From the NCBI RefSeq assembly GCF_003129485.1, contig NZ_QFFG01000002.1, forward strand, positions 124,001-188,000: a stretch of 64,000 nt of DNA. Direction: 5' to 3'. Positions 16,262-25,721 of this stretch are shown here, piece by piece (the stretch's first letter is position 1; each line of letters begins with the position of its first letter). The position numbers and the translations under genes were made by a program. The notes under the pieces are model-generated. The model made no database searches and had not been told where the DNA came from. It saw only the letters and a list, made by a program, of their open reading frames with translations. Source of the stretch: Polaribacter aquimarinus. Lineage in GTDB: Bacteria; Bacteroidota; Bacteroidia; Flavobacteriales; Flavobacteriaceae.

Positions 16262-17773
16262 TTAATTAAAAATACTTAGCTCCTTTTTGTATTGGTAATT
16301 CTCAATTTTAGAAAGATCTAAAATACTATGAAACAGAAAATCTGTTGAAATAGAATCGTATTTTTTAGTTTTTAATTGATTTATTTTTAAAGGATAACTT
16401 TCTTTGAATTTATGTGAATACCAAACCAACATTGCAGGATTTTTAGAGGCAACATGTTCTTGAGCATGTAACCATTTTCCGTCTTCTCCTAAAGTTTCTC
16501 CATGATCTGAAATGTAAATTAGAATTGTTTTTTGTGGTGATTTTTTTAATTTTTCTATCAATTTATTTAAAAAATTATCTAGGTATAAAATGGTGTTATC
16601 ATAAGAATTTATAATCGCTTTATGAGATGAAGAGCCCAAATGTTTACTTGAAGTTACTGGTTTAAAAACCTCGAATTCTTCACTTACTCTATCATTGTAA
16701 TACCAATGACTACCAATCATATGTAGTGTAGATATTTTATTATGATTCAAAGAACCATCTGCAGAAAAATACTCTAACAATTTTAAATCTTTTTCTTTTT
16801 TAAAACTTAAAAAAGAATGAAATTTATCAATTAATTTTACTGTTGTATTGGAATAAATAATGTCTTTATAACTTTTTTCTAAAGATTGATTCCCTATCCA
16901 TTCTGTTATAAAACTAGCTTTATTCAGAACAGAAAATAAACTTGTAGATTCTAAAAATGCTTCTTTTTGATAAATTGATTTATCAGTTAAAATCTGCGGT
17001 ATACTTTTAGCTGTAAATGTAAATGGAGTAAATACTTTTTTAAAACTAACTAAGTTTTCTTGTTGTGATAATAACGGATTAGTATTTCTATGATACCCAT
17101 TTAAAGATATATGGTCTGCTCTTACAGATTCTCCTAAAACTAGCACTATATGTACGTTATTCTCTTTGGTAAAGACGTCTTCTTCAATCTTTTTTAATTT
17201 AATCTTGGACTTTTTAAAATACTTTAAACCACCAAAATAAACACTATAAGGAAGCCTATTTTTAAAAGCATCGTATTTATAGTTTTCTACTATAAAAAAG
17301 CATAAAACTCCTAAAATAGCAACAAAAAACAAAGGTGATTTAATACTGCTTTTCTTCGAATTCTTATGAAACTTAAAAAACAATAGAATGCAAACAAGAG
17401 AAAGTAAAAGAAAAAACACAAACTGAAAACTAAAAACATCTACAGCTATATCAATATTAGTTTCTAAAATTGCTTGAATCATTCCTACACCAATAGTAAG
17501 GTCTTGTGTATAAACCCAAAAAGAGAATGAGGCTACTATTATGAATAAAATTGGAAATAAAATTTTAAAGACTTTACCTACCAAACTAAATAGATATATA
17601 AAACCAAATAAAGAGAAGTGTAATAATAAAAAATGTGCTAAATAGACCAAATTGCCTTTAAAACTCTGAAAAGGAAAATGCACATAAGAAGCAATAGTAA
17701 TAAAGATTGCTATTAAAACATGTAAGCCTAAATGAAATCTAAGTTCTTGTTTCAAAAGTTTTCTTTTTTCCAT
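16262..17773 (-). CDS. Phosphoethanolamine transferase (EptA/CptA-like)
   Basis: A 503-residue enzyme of the alkaline phosphatase/sulfatase superfamily. About five transmembrane helices (residues 15-165) are followed by a periplasmic catalytic domain. Metal and active-site motifs are present: LGESVRADHISLNGY (Glu215), the probable nucleophile Thr254 in TFTAKSIPQIL, and SDHGETLGEDGKWLHA. Family members transfer phosphoethanolamine to lipid A or core sugars of LPS; the exact acceptor here is not knowable from sequence. The 5' end overlaps the acyltransferase gene by 35 bases. It is the last gene of the long porZ-recO run. Confidence 0.88.
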   Translation of the reverse strand: MEKRKLLKQELRFHLGLHVLIAIFITIASYVHFPFQSFKGNLVYLAHFLLLHFSLFGFIYLFSLVGKVFKILFPILFIIVASFSFWVYTQDLTIGVGMIQAILETNIDIAVDVFSFQFVFFLLLSLVCILLFFKFHKNSKKSSIKSPLFFVAILGVLCFFIVENYKYDAFKNRLPYSVYFGGLKYFKKSKIKLKKIEEDVFTKENNVHIVLVLGESVRADHISLNGYHRNTNPLLSQQENLVSFKKVFTPFTFTAKSIPQILTDKSIYQKEAFLESTSLFSVLNKASFITEWIGNQSLEKSYKDIIYSNTTVKLIDKFHSFLSFKKEKDLKLLEYFSADGSLNHNKISTLHMIGSHWYYNDRVSEEFEVFKPVTSSKHLGSSSHKAIINSYDNTILYLDNFLNKLIEKLKKSPQKTILIYISDHGETLGEDGKWLHAQEHVASKNPAMLVWYSHKFKESYPLKINQLKTKKYDSISTDFLFHSILDLSKIENYQYKKELSIFN

Positions 17774-18758
17774 TTAGTATGGGTAGTTTTTTATTAATAA
17801 TTAAAATTATTGGATATAAAATAATTAATTGAATTACTACCAAAATTATTTTTTCTAATTCACTAAAACTAAAATTTTTTGCTCCTAAAAACACAAGTAA
17901 CAACAATTTAATAAAAGTTAAAGACCTAATATGCAGAGCTAAAATTGGAATTGTATTCTTGCCAAGAAACCCTAAAATTGGAATTTTTTGAAATCTTTTA
18001 AAAAATAACATCCAAAAACTGATTCCTATAGTTCCATTGAATAAAAATAAAAATTCATTACCATAAATAGATCTATACATGTCTACTTTGACATTAAGAT
18101 TTAAAGAACAAATAAGGTGTATGATAAATAAAAAAAATAGGATTATAGTTTCGTATTTATACTTCTTATCTAAAAAAAGTTCTCTAAAATAATAGGCTAG
18201 CGCATAAAAAAAGAGTGAAACTAAAGCAACATCTAAACTCCAAATAACATGAATGTGAAATACTTTAGGGATTAAGAAACCTAGAATTATGAGAGCTATT
18301 AAACACAATATTTGATAGCTTTCTTTAATTATTTTAAGAATAAATCCAAAAAATAAAAAAGTAAAAAATATAGCTGGTAAAAACCACATTTGCAATCCCC
18401 AATTCATATACTCATGACCACCTTGTGCAAATAAAATTCCTGTGAAATTTTTAAACACACTCAACCCTAAATTAGCAGAGTCTCCAAATTTTCTTCCAAT
18501 AAAAAACCAAAAGAGGAATAAAAATGTACTCCAAAAAAAATAAGGTATAAGAATTTGAAAAGCTCTTTTCTTTATAACTGAAAAGTTAATTCTTTTTGGG
18601 TGAAATATGCCTGCCAAAAAAAAGAATAACGGCATATGAAAACTGTAAATATAAGTTTCTAAAAAAGGATAATTATGCCCATAAACAACTAAAATAATAC
18701 CAAACCCTTTGAGGACATCAATCCAGTTTATTCTTTCTTTATTGTTTGTTTTTATCAT
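17739..18758 (-). CDS. Membrane acyltransferase, family 3 (OafA/OpgC-like)
   Basis: A 339-residue integral membrane protein with about ten helices. The N-terminal signature of acyltransferase family 3 is clear: INWIDVLKGFGIILVVYGHN and FHMPLFFFLAGIF, carrying the conserved His of the active site. These enzymes O-acylate (often acetylate) surface polysaccharides, LPS or other extracytoplasmic sugars. The gene lies 29 bases after the TonB receptor gene and overlaps the phosphoethanolamine transferase gene by 35 bases, which suggests both act on the same envelope glycolipid (inference). Confidence 0.88.
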   Translation of the reverse strand: MIKTNNKERINWIDVLKGFGIILVVYGHNYPFLETYIYSFHMPLFFFLAGIFHPKRINFSVIKKRAFQILIPYFFWSTFLFLFWFFIGRKFGDSANLGLSVFKNFTGILFAQGGHEYMNWGLQMWFLPAIFFTFLFFGFILKIIKESYQILCLIALIILGFLIPKVFHIHVIWSLDVALVSLFFYALAYYFRELFLDKKYKYETIILFFLFIIHLICSLNLNVKVDMYRSIYGNEFLFLFNGTIGISFWMLFFKRFQKIPILGFLGKNTIPILALHIRSLTFIKLLLLVFLGAKNFSFSELEKIILVVIQLIILYPIILIINKKLPILNGKKKTFETRT

Positions 18759-18787
18759 TTCTGCTGATAAAAATACAATAATTACTT

Positions 18788-21274
18788 TTAAAAATTAGCC
18801 ACAAAAGAAAGTGATAAATTTCTTCCTGGTGAAGAAATCCCTGAGGCAAATTCTATGTAATGTTCGTCAAATAAATTATTAACTCTTGCCTGTACCGAAA
18901 AGTTATCATTCATAAAATAACTTCCATTTAAACCAATAGTCATCCAACTTGGAGATCCATAGAACTTATCTGTATCGTTAATCGCGTTAGTGTCTACAAT
19001 TGGTGTTAAATCATGATTATCTATACCTTCTGTAAAATTAAAATCTTCGATATCTTTTTTGCTATTAAATCTAAAGTCTGCACTAAATTCAATTTTATCT
19101 TTTTTATATATCATTTCAAATTGCCCAAACAAAGGCGGAATAGAAGACATTGGCTCTTCTGTATCATAAGTTCTTCCTTTTGTGTAAGTAATAAAACCAG
19201 AGGTATTAATGGTGTTAGAAATTTTACCTAAATAATTTAATGTATAACCAAAAATATAAGCAGTTCCTTTATTTTGATTAGAAACTGCATTACCAAATTC
19301 TCCATCAAATTCTACTTGTTTTTTACTTCCATCATCATTTAAAATAAAATCTCTTTGAATATAATTATCTAACAAAGTATAGTAAACATTAGCTCCTAGA
19401 CGAAATCTTCTCTTATTAAAATATTTTTGAACGCTCACTTCTCCACTGTAAGCAAATTCTGGTTTTACATTTATATTTGGTACAGTTACATTACCTGCTT
19501 TTTCTCTTACTCTTCCAACATCATCTATGTTAGGAGAACGAAAACCAGAAGATAAAACACCATTTAGTTGCCAATTTCTATTAGGTCTATATACATAACC
19601 CAAAGTTGCAGTTATTGCAGAATTATCTGTACTAATATCTGTTTCTGGTAATTGTATAAATGTTTGATCTTTCCAAATAGCTTCTAGGTGAGTATTTGTA
19701 TAACGTATACCAGAATTTAATGTAGACTTTCTGTTTAAATCTTGCCTATAACCAATATAAGCAGCTGCACTAAAATAACTACTTCCTGCATCTGGATAAC
19801 GAGATTGGACTTTAAAATCGTTAGAGAAACCTTTAATTTCCCCATTTACAATATTTAATTCTTTTCCATAAGAGTTAGAATTAACATTGTTATAAGCAAG
19901 TTCAAAACCATAAGAAAGATTTCTACTTTTATCATTAGTTAAAGGCACAGAAAAATCTCCATTTAAACTAAAAACATCAACACTTTCTTTTCTATATGAT
20001 CGCTCTAAACTACCAAATTTACGTTGAATTCTACTTTCTTCTATGTTTTGATAAGCAGCCGTAATTGCGCCACTTTCTAGCCAATTTTTATTAGGATTAA
20101 TCAATAACTGAGAAGAAACTAAAAATCTATTTTGTGGCCCATAGTACCATTCTGCAAATTTTAAAGAAGAAGTATCTGTTATATCTTTTAGTTCAGTTTG
20201 TCTATCAAAACGGGGTACATTTGAAGAAGTAGAATATTGTAAATTAAATTTTAAATCTGTGTTTTTTGATAACGGAATATAAAACTTCTGCAATACATCT
20301 GTCTGATTATAACCAGTATTTCTCAATAATTCTGTATCAGAATTTAATGTTGGATTTGCATTGTAATTTCCATTTACATTTTCTGAATAATAAAAAACTT
20401 TTCCCCAATCTTTAAAACTATGAGTTCTGTTTGAACCCGATTTTAAGTCTCCAAAATCACTATAAGAAATACTAGTAAAAGATGCCCAATTGCTAAAACT
20501 TACTTCGGCTGAAACATTCGTTGTAATTTCGTGATTTATGCTTGAAAACCTAGAAAACAACTGACTTTTAACTTGCTTATCTTCTGATATTTTTGGTGTT
20601 TTAGTATAATAATGAATCACACCCCCTAAAGCATCTGAACCATAAATTACAGATGATGGCCCAAAAACAACTTCGGTTTTATCTAACATATTTGGCGCAA
20701 CACTTATCGAATTTTGTAGATGTCCCTTTCTGTATATGGCATTGTTCATTCGAACTCCATCAACTACTAACAAAACTCTGTTAGATTCCATTCCGCGAAT
20801 TACTGGACTACCTCCTCCAAATTGCGATTTTTGCACTTTAATACCAGGTATGGTAGCTAATAAATCTGCAGACGTTTGAGGAGAAACTTTCTGAATATCT
20901 TTTGCAGATAAAACGGCTATCTGTTCTGCAATTCTATTTGTTTTTTCATCCTTTTTAAAAACAGATAAAACAACTTCATCTAGTTCTTCTGACTGTTTTG
21001 TTAAATAAACAATATAGTTTCGTTTTTTTAATGAGTTCTTTTTTATTCTTTGTATAGCGTAGGAAAGATGAGAAAAAATAATTGTTTCTTTTTCTTTAAA
21101 AGAAGAAACAACAACAAAACCTTCTTTATCAGAAGATAAATTAATAGTTAATGCTTCATTAAAAACGTTAACATTTTTTACAACCTTCCCTGTTTTTTGA
21201 TCTAAAACTTTGATTTTTTGAGAAAAAGTTACACCGCAAATTAAAAAAATCAATACGAAAATTATATACTTCAT
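18788..21274 (-). CDS. TonB-dependent outer membrane receptor
   Basis: An 828-residue receptor. A signal peptide (to about TFSQ) is followed by a short carboxypeptidase-regulatory-like beta domain. The plug domain (about 110-225) has SADLLATIPGIKVQ, GGGSPVIRGMESNRVLLVVDGVR as separated blocks and YGSDALGGVIHY. A 22-strand barrel ends in the aromatic residue Phe (LSLSFVANF). There is no SusD partner nearby, so it looks like a siderophore/haem/cofactor-type receptor, but the ligand is unknown. I choose the ATG at 21274, which overlaps the recO stop in TGATG, rather than the TTG one codon earlier. Confidence 0.92.
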   Translation of the reverse strand: MKYIIFVLIFLICGVTFSQKIKVLDQKTGKVVKNVNVFNEALTINLSSDKEGFVVVSSFKEKETIIFSHLSYAIQRIKKNSLKKRNYIVYLTKQSEELDEVVLSVFKKDEKTNRIAEQIAVLSAKDIQKVSPQTSADLLATIPGIKVQKSQFGGGSPVIRGMESNRVLLVVDGVRMNNAIYRKGHLQNSISVAPNMLDKTEVVFGPSSVIYGSDALGGVIHYYTKTPKISEDKQVKSQLFSRFSSINHEITTNVSAEVSFSNWASFTSISYSDFGDLKSGSNRTHSFKDWGKVFYYSENVNGNYNANPTLNSDTELLRNTGYNQTDVLQKFYIPLSKNTDLKFNLQYSTSSNVPRFDRQTELKDITDTSSLKFAEWYYGPQNRFLVSSQLLINPNKNWLESGAITAAYQNIEESRIQRKFGSLERSYRKESVDVFSLNGDFSVPLTNDKSRNLSYGFELAYNNVNSNSYGKELNIVNGEIKGFSNDFKVQSRYPDAGSSYFSAAAYIGYRQDLNRKSTLNSGIRYTNTHLEAIWKDQTFIQLPETDISTDNSAITATLGYVYRPNRNWQLNGVLSSGFRSPNIDDVGRVREKAGNVTVPNINVKPEFAYSGEVSVQKYFNKRRFRLGANVYYTLLDNYIQRDFILNDDGSKKQVEFDGEFGNAVSNQNKGTAYIFGYTLNYLGKISNTINTSGFITYTKGRTYDTEEPMSSIPPLFGQFEMIYKKDKIEFSADFRFNSKKDIEDFNFTEGIDNHDLTPIVDTNAINDTDKFYGSPSWMTIGLNGSYFMNDNFSVQARVNNLFDEHYIEFASGISSPGRNLSLSFVANF

Positions 21275-21996
21275 CAACTAAAAACTGCTTCTAAAATTTG
21301 TAACGATTTTGGGTTTTTAAATCCATCCAAATGTAGTTCAAAATATCGAATTATTATTTTTAAAACTATTTGCCTTTCTTGTTTACTAAAAGACACTTTT
21401 TCTATACTATCAAAATGTATGCCTAACAACTTTTTAAATTGATAAAATTCATTTCCAGAAATGATGCTTTTTTGCGAAGAAACCTCTGTAAAATTACCTT
21501 CAATTAGGTTAAATCCTAGTTTTTCTTTTTCTGACAAATCAGGATAAAACCCTAAATATTTTGTTAGGTTTAATAAAAATAATAAATGAAAGTTAGCTAT
21601 TTTATTGTGTAAATCTAACCAAATAAGACTAGTTTCTATATACTTAAATAACAACTCATTTTTTTCTTCCTCTTTAATCGCATAAGTCAAAACTTCCGAT
21701 AAAAATAAGACTACAGATTGTTTAACAATGTCTTTATAAATTGTCTTATAAGGGTTAGAAATCCGTACCTCTTTTATAGTGTTAAGCTTTCCTTTGTTAT
21801 TATGATTTGCTACAATTTTAAGGTTCGTTAGTGGTTGAAAATATGCTACTTTTATTCCACCTTTTTTAGCTTTTAAAACTCCTTTAATTATGTACGTTTT
21901 CAATCCTTCTTCTTGGGTATAGCATTTAACTATTAAACTAGTATCGCTATATTTGAGAGTACTGAAAACAATTGCTTTAGTGGTTACAGTTGCCAT
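21274..21996 (-). CDS. recO: DNA repair protein RecO
   Basis: A 240-residue RecO of normal length. It helps RecR load RecA on SSB-coated single-stranded DNA and anneals strands in the RecF pathway. The N-terminal OB fold has KAIVFSTLKYSDTSLIVKCYT and the helical C-terminal domain has FLLNLTKYLGFYPDLS. The zinc-binding cysteines of some RecO proteins are absent, as is usual in this phylum. It starts 1 base after porZ ends, and its stop overlaps the receptor start, so it sits in the middle of a tightly packed operon. Confidence 0.93.
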   Translation of the reverse strand: MATVTTKAIVFSTLKYSDTSLIVKCYTQEEGLKTYIIKGVLKAKKGGIKVAYFQPLTNLKIVANHNNKGKLNTIKEVRISNPYKTIYKDIVKQSVVLFLSEVLTYAIKEEEKNELLFKYIETSLIWLDLHNKIANFHLLFLLNLTKYLGFYPDLSEKEKLGFNLIEGNFTEVSSQKSIISGNEFYQFKKLLGIHFDSIEKVSFSKQERQIVLKIIIRYFELHLDGFKNPKSLQILEAVFS

Positions 21997-21997
21997 T

Positions 21998-24331
21998 CTA
22001 ATTTACGATTGCAATTTTAGTAACTGCATTTTCTGAGGCATCATCATTAGACAATAAGACAATATAAACACCCGTAGAAACCTTATTACCGGCTAAATTT
22101 GTTTTATCCCAAACTACTTTTCCACCTTGTAACTCTTGTCCTTCAACTACATTCGTTTCATAAACTAAGTTCCCAGATACATCTAAAATTTTTACATTGG
22201 TCCCTTTTGGTAAATGTGTTCCATTTCTACCATCAATAGTTACAGTTTGATGTATTTTTAAAGCTGGATTTGGATATGCATAAACATCCGCCAAAACCTC
22301 ACCAAAAGGAGCAACTTTACTATTGTAAGCCACAATTCCTTTGTCAGTAGCAAAATAGACTTTACCCGTTTTATTATCTACAGCTATTTTAATAATTCTA
22401 TTAGATGGTAAAGGTGAATTCTGCTTACTAAAGTTTGCAATGGTTGTTTGTCCATTTGGATTTGTATAAATAACCCCACCGTTATCTGTTCCAAACCATT
22501 TATTATCTGCACCATCTACTACAATTGAGTTTACAGTTTGATCACCTAATAATCGATCTCCAAAACCATCTTCATTGGCATTAATAACAACTGGTCTTGC
22601 GTTTGGGGTACTATCATCAAAAACACCAGATCCATTACTATAAACAGATAAACCTGATTTAGTGCCTAACCAAACTCTATTACTTCCATCTACAGCTACA
22701 GTTCTTACATTTAAATCTGGTAAATTCCCAACATTAGGTGAAGTTACAAGAGCTTTTTTTCTATTTCCGTTTTCATTAAAAGCGTATACTCCATTTCTTC
22801 TTGTTCCAATCCATTTTGTACCACTATTATCTATAATTATTTCTGTTAAACCAATAGCAATTTGATTACTAGTAATAGAAGACAAATCGTAACTAGACCA
22901 CTGACCAGATGATGATAGTTTTTTTAGTTCTTCTGAAACAGCAACATTAGCAACCCATAAGTTTCCACTATTATCAAAGGCTGTCCCTGAAATTCTTATT
23001 CTAACTGTGGTAGGGTCTGAACTAGAATTCTCAATAGTACTGTTTCTATTATTGTAAAATGTTTTTATAATATTATTTTCTACTTCTAACAAACCACCTG
23101 TAGAAACACTATTCTCATCTTTTGTACTACCAAAAGAACTTATAAATACACGATTTTCTGCATTAGGATCTATGGAAACGTAGTTTAAATCTCTTACAGG
23201 AAAATTAGGATCATACCTGGTATTAATCCATTTTTCCCCATTAAAATGAGAAAAACCTTGTTCTTTTAAATTCGGGGCATAAGTAGCATCATAACCTCCA
23301 TAAACAACCCATAAACTATTGTTTTGAGCTGCAATTGAAAATACATCATTCGATAATGGTCCTTCTGGATGAATTTCAGAATAACTAATTGGTTGATTTT
23401 GTTGAGCTACTAAAACTCCAAATTCTTTAGACCCTAGATACACTGTATCATTATCAAAAAAAGCGGTATTTAGTGTAAAGTTAAAATCGCTAGCATTTGA
23501 GAATTGAGCACTATTGTTTAAATTTAAATCTAATATTAACGCAGAATTGTTAAAAGCTACAGAAAGTCTAGAGCTTGATGATTTTATACTTTTTACTTCT
23601 TGAAAAAAATCTCTAGCTTCTGTTATCGTTTGCCCATTTATACGATATAACTTTGTATTTTCGATTACAAATAATTGATTGTTAAATTGAGTAATTTCTG
23701 TAAAATTTCTTCCAGAAAAATCTTGCTTCCAATTATTAAAATCTATTAAAGCATTATTAGAAACATTGGCAGTAAAAAGTCCATCTCCTGTAGCTGCAAC
23801 AATGCTTCCATTAAAAATAGCAGTTTTATTAATTTTAATTGCTCTTGAGCCGTTACCGATAAAGTAAGTATCTCCGAATTCTAACTTTTCGATATCATAC
23901 ACTACAATTGCAAACGGAGTAGCTAAGTATAATTTATTATCAAACTTAGAAATATGGTTAATGCTTTTTTCTCCAGATTGATTAAAATTTACAATATCTG
24001 ATGAAATTGTAATGGTTCCATCTTCATCAACCACTTCTACTAAACCGTTTTTGTATCCAATTACCAATCTTTTAAATTGGGTATCATAAAAAATTGAAGA
24101 TGTTGTTTCTCCAGATAAGCCTTGTATTGATGAAATTTTATTTATTTCTTGATTATTAATATTGTATGTAAAAATTGCATTATCTGTTAGAGCATAAATA
24201 ATAGCATCTACTTTTACAAAATCTTTTACGTTATTATATGAATAAAAGTCTTCCCAAGAATCGCTATAATTTGTCTGAGCATGTAAAAGGACACTAAGAA
24301 AGAAAAAATAAAATAAAATAAGTTTTTTCAT
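21998..24331 (-). CDS. porZ: Type IX secretion protein PorZ (beta-propeller)
   Basis: A 777-residue exported protein. A signal peptide (to about LLHAQ) is followed by two beta-propeller regions with two-component-regulator-propeller blades (such as GTKWIGTRRNGVYAFN, NRVWLGTKSGLSVYS, DNKWFGTDNGGVIYT) and a C-terminal type A sorting-domain-like beta domain (VYAYPNPALK, GTNVKILDVSGNLVY, STGVYIVLLSND). This order and the start SWEDFYSYNN are those of PorZ, a component of the T9SS attachment complex with the sortase PorU. In Porphyromonas PorZ binds A-LPS. It is the first gene of the operon; recO follows after 1 base. Confidence 0.87.
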   Translation of the reverse strand: MKKLILFYFFFLSVLLHAQTNYSDSWEDFYSYNNVKDFVKVDAIIYALTDNAIFTYNINNQEINKISSIQGLSGETTSSIFYDTQFKRLVIGYKNGLVEVVDEDGTITISSDIVNFNQSGEKSINHISKFDNKLYLATPFAIVVYDIEKLEFGDTYFIGNGSRAIKINKTAIFNGSIVAATGDGLFTANVSNNALIDFNNWKQDFSGRNFTEITQFNNQLFVIENTKLYRINGQTITEARDFFQEVKSIKSSSSRLSVAFNNSALILDLNLNNSAQFSNASDFNFTLNTAFFDNDTVYLGSKEFGVLVAQQNQPISYSEIHPEGPLSNDVFSIAAQNNSLWVVYGGYDATYAPNLKEQGFSHFNGEKWINTRYDPNFPVRDLNYVSIDPNAENRVFISSFGSTKDENSVSTGGLLEVENNIIKTFYNNRNSTIENSSSDPTTVRIRISGTAFDNSGNLWVANVAVSEELKKLSSSGQWSSYDLSSITSNQIAIGLTEIIIDNSGTKWIGTRRNGVYAFNENGNRKKALVTSPNVGNLPDLNVRTVAVDGSNRVWLGTKSGLSVYSNGSGVFDDSTPNARPVVINANEDGFGDRLLGDQTVNSIVVDGADNKWFGTDNGGVIYTNPNGQTTIANFSKQNSPLPSNRIIKIAVDNKTGKVYFATDKGIVAYNSKVAPFGEVLADVYAYPNPALKIHQTVTIDGRNGTHLPKGTNVKILDVSGNLVYETNVVEGQELQGGKVVWDKTNLAGNKVSTGVYIVLLSNDDASENAVTKIAIVN

Positions 24332-24348
24332 TGTTTAGTTTTGATTCT

Positions 24349-24356
24349 CAAAGATA
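24349..24356 (-). promoter_or_regulatory. -7 promoter element of the porZ-recO operon
   Basis: Minus-strand TATCTTTG matches TAnnTTTG exactly, 18 bases before the porZ start codon. It has the same sequence as the RND operon element. No convincing -33 TTG is visible. Confidence 0.5.
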
Positions 24357-24418
24357 TTTATTTAATGTTATAATAACGATAAAACAGCTTACATTAGTAC
24401 AAAAATCAATAAGAATTT

Positions 24419-24892
24419 ATGAGTATTGAAATAGAACGAAAATTTTTAGTTAAAAGTGATAATTTCAAAAAGCAAAGTTTTCAAAAAAAACAGATAAAAC
24501 AAGGGTATTTAAACACAAATAAGAACAGAAATGTAAGGGTAAGAATTACGAATAATAGCGCATATATAACTGTTAAAGGTAAGTCTAACGCATCTGGAAC
24601 ATCAAGATTTGAGTGGGAAAAAAAAATCGATGTCAAAGATGCTGAAAAATTACTTCTTTTGTGCGAGCCCTCAATTATTGATAAAACAAGGTATTTAGTC
24701 AAAAGAGGTAAACATATTTTTGAAATTGATGAATTTTTTGGTGATAACCAAGGTCTAATTATTGCAGAAATTGAATTAGATGCTGAAGATGAAAAATTTG
24801 ACAAACCAAACTGGTTAGGAAAAGAAGTTACAGGTAATGTAAAATACTATAACTCAAGCATTAGCAAGCATCCGTTTAAAAATTGGTCATAA
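24419..24892 (+). CDS. CYTH-domain triphosphate tunnel metalloenzyme
   Basis: A 157-residue single-domain CYTH protein. The N-terminal signature ExExK appears as EIERKF (residues 4-9), followed by the basic and acidic strands of the eight-stranded tunnel (VRVRIT, AYITVKGK, FEWEKKI, IFEIDEFFG, IIAEIEL). Small bacterial CYTH proteins of this kind are usually inorganic triphosphatases rather than adenylate cyclases; the HD/CHAD partners of larger versions are absent. It stands alone, divergent from porZ and convergent with the haemolysin III gene. Confidence 0.92.
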   Translation: MSIEIERKFLVKSDNFKKQSFQKKQIKQGYLNTNKNRNVRVRITNNSAYITVKGKSNASGTSRFEWEKKIDVKDAEKLLLLCEPSIIDKTRYLVKRGKHIFEIDEFFGDNQGLIIAEIELDAEDEKFDKPNWLGKEVTGNVKYYNSSISKHPFKNWS

Positions 24893-24917
24893 AAAAACCT
24901 CGAACAAAAGTTCGAGG
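24891..24917 (-). terminator. Hairpin terminator for the plsC-haemolysin III operon
   Basis: The 8-bp GC-rich stem CCTCGAAC/GTTCGAGG (24898-24905 and 24910-24917) with loop AAAA is followed on the minus strand by seven T. On the plus strand the trailing T run is weak. It may also partly stop CYTH transcription. Confidence 0.75.
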
Positions 24918-25082
24918 AAATTTAATAAACCTACCCCCTAAATAAGATTTATAATACTTAACTAATTAACATATGTCAATTTTATTAAGTATTACAAAAG
25001 TAATTTTTTTTTATGAATTACTAAAATTTTGAATACTTTTTATTTTTTTAGAGTCCCCGTTAAATATTTGCTAATTAATGTA

Positions 25083-25721
25083 CTACAAAGTATAAATAGC
25101 AAAAAAATGACTTGCACTTCCTAATAAAACGAAAACATGAAAAGTAGCGTGATTATATGGTAGCTTTTTAATAGAATATAGAATTGCACCAATGGTGTAA
25201 AAAATACCCCCAACAAATAGTAGAATTAATGCTTTTTCACTTAGAACATTCATTAAGGGTTTAATAAAAAAAACAACTTGCCAACCCATTAATAAGTACA
25301 TAGCTGTAGAGACTTTGTTATATTTTCCTGTAAAAAATAATTTTAAAACAATGCCTATTAGTGCAAAAATCCAAACGGCTAAAAACATATACCAGCCTAG
25401 GCTAGAATTTAAAGCTACCAAACAAAAAGGAGAATAACTTCCTGCAATTAATATATAGATTGCTGCATGGTCAAAAATATTGAGACGTCTTCTTTTCTTA
25501 GGGTCTATCGCTGCATGGTAAAAAGTTGAGGCTGCATATAAAATAATCATACTTAAACCATAAATAATTATGCTAGTTGGTTTCCAGAAACCTGTATAAG
25601 TGATTGCTTTTAGAATTAGAAAAGGAAAAGCAATTATACTAATGATAAAACCAAATCCATGAGACCAAATATTGAGTCGTTCTTCAGTTTCTGAATAGCT
25701 GTAATTAAATTTTTTACTCAT
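25083..25721 (-). CDS. Haemolysin III family membrane protein (PAQR/YqfA-like)
   Basis: A 212-residue protein with seven transmembrane helices. The conserved metal-site histidines of the progestin/adipoQ-receptor superfamily are visible: STFYHAAIDP after helix 2, IFDHAAIY before helix 3, and YNHATFHVFVLLGSASHFF at the C-terminus. Family members have been suggested to be membrane hydrolases or sensors of lipid state; the bacterial function is unsettled. Its start overlaps the plsC-type gene by 4 bases (ATGA), a phospholipid-related partner. Confidence 0.9.
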   Translation of the reverse strand: MSKKFNYSYSETEERLNIWSHGFGFIISIIAFPFLILKAITYTGFWKPTSIIIYGLSMIILYAASTFYHAAIDPKKRRRLNIFDHAAIYILIAGSYSPFCLVALNSSLGWYMFLAVWIFALIGIVLKLFFTGKYNKVSTAMYLLMGWQVVFFIKPLMNVLSEKALILLFVGGIFYTIGAILYSIKKLPYNHATFHVFVLLGSASHFFAIYTL

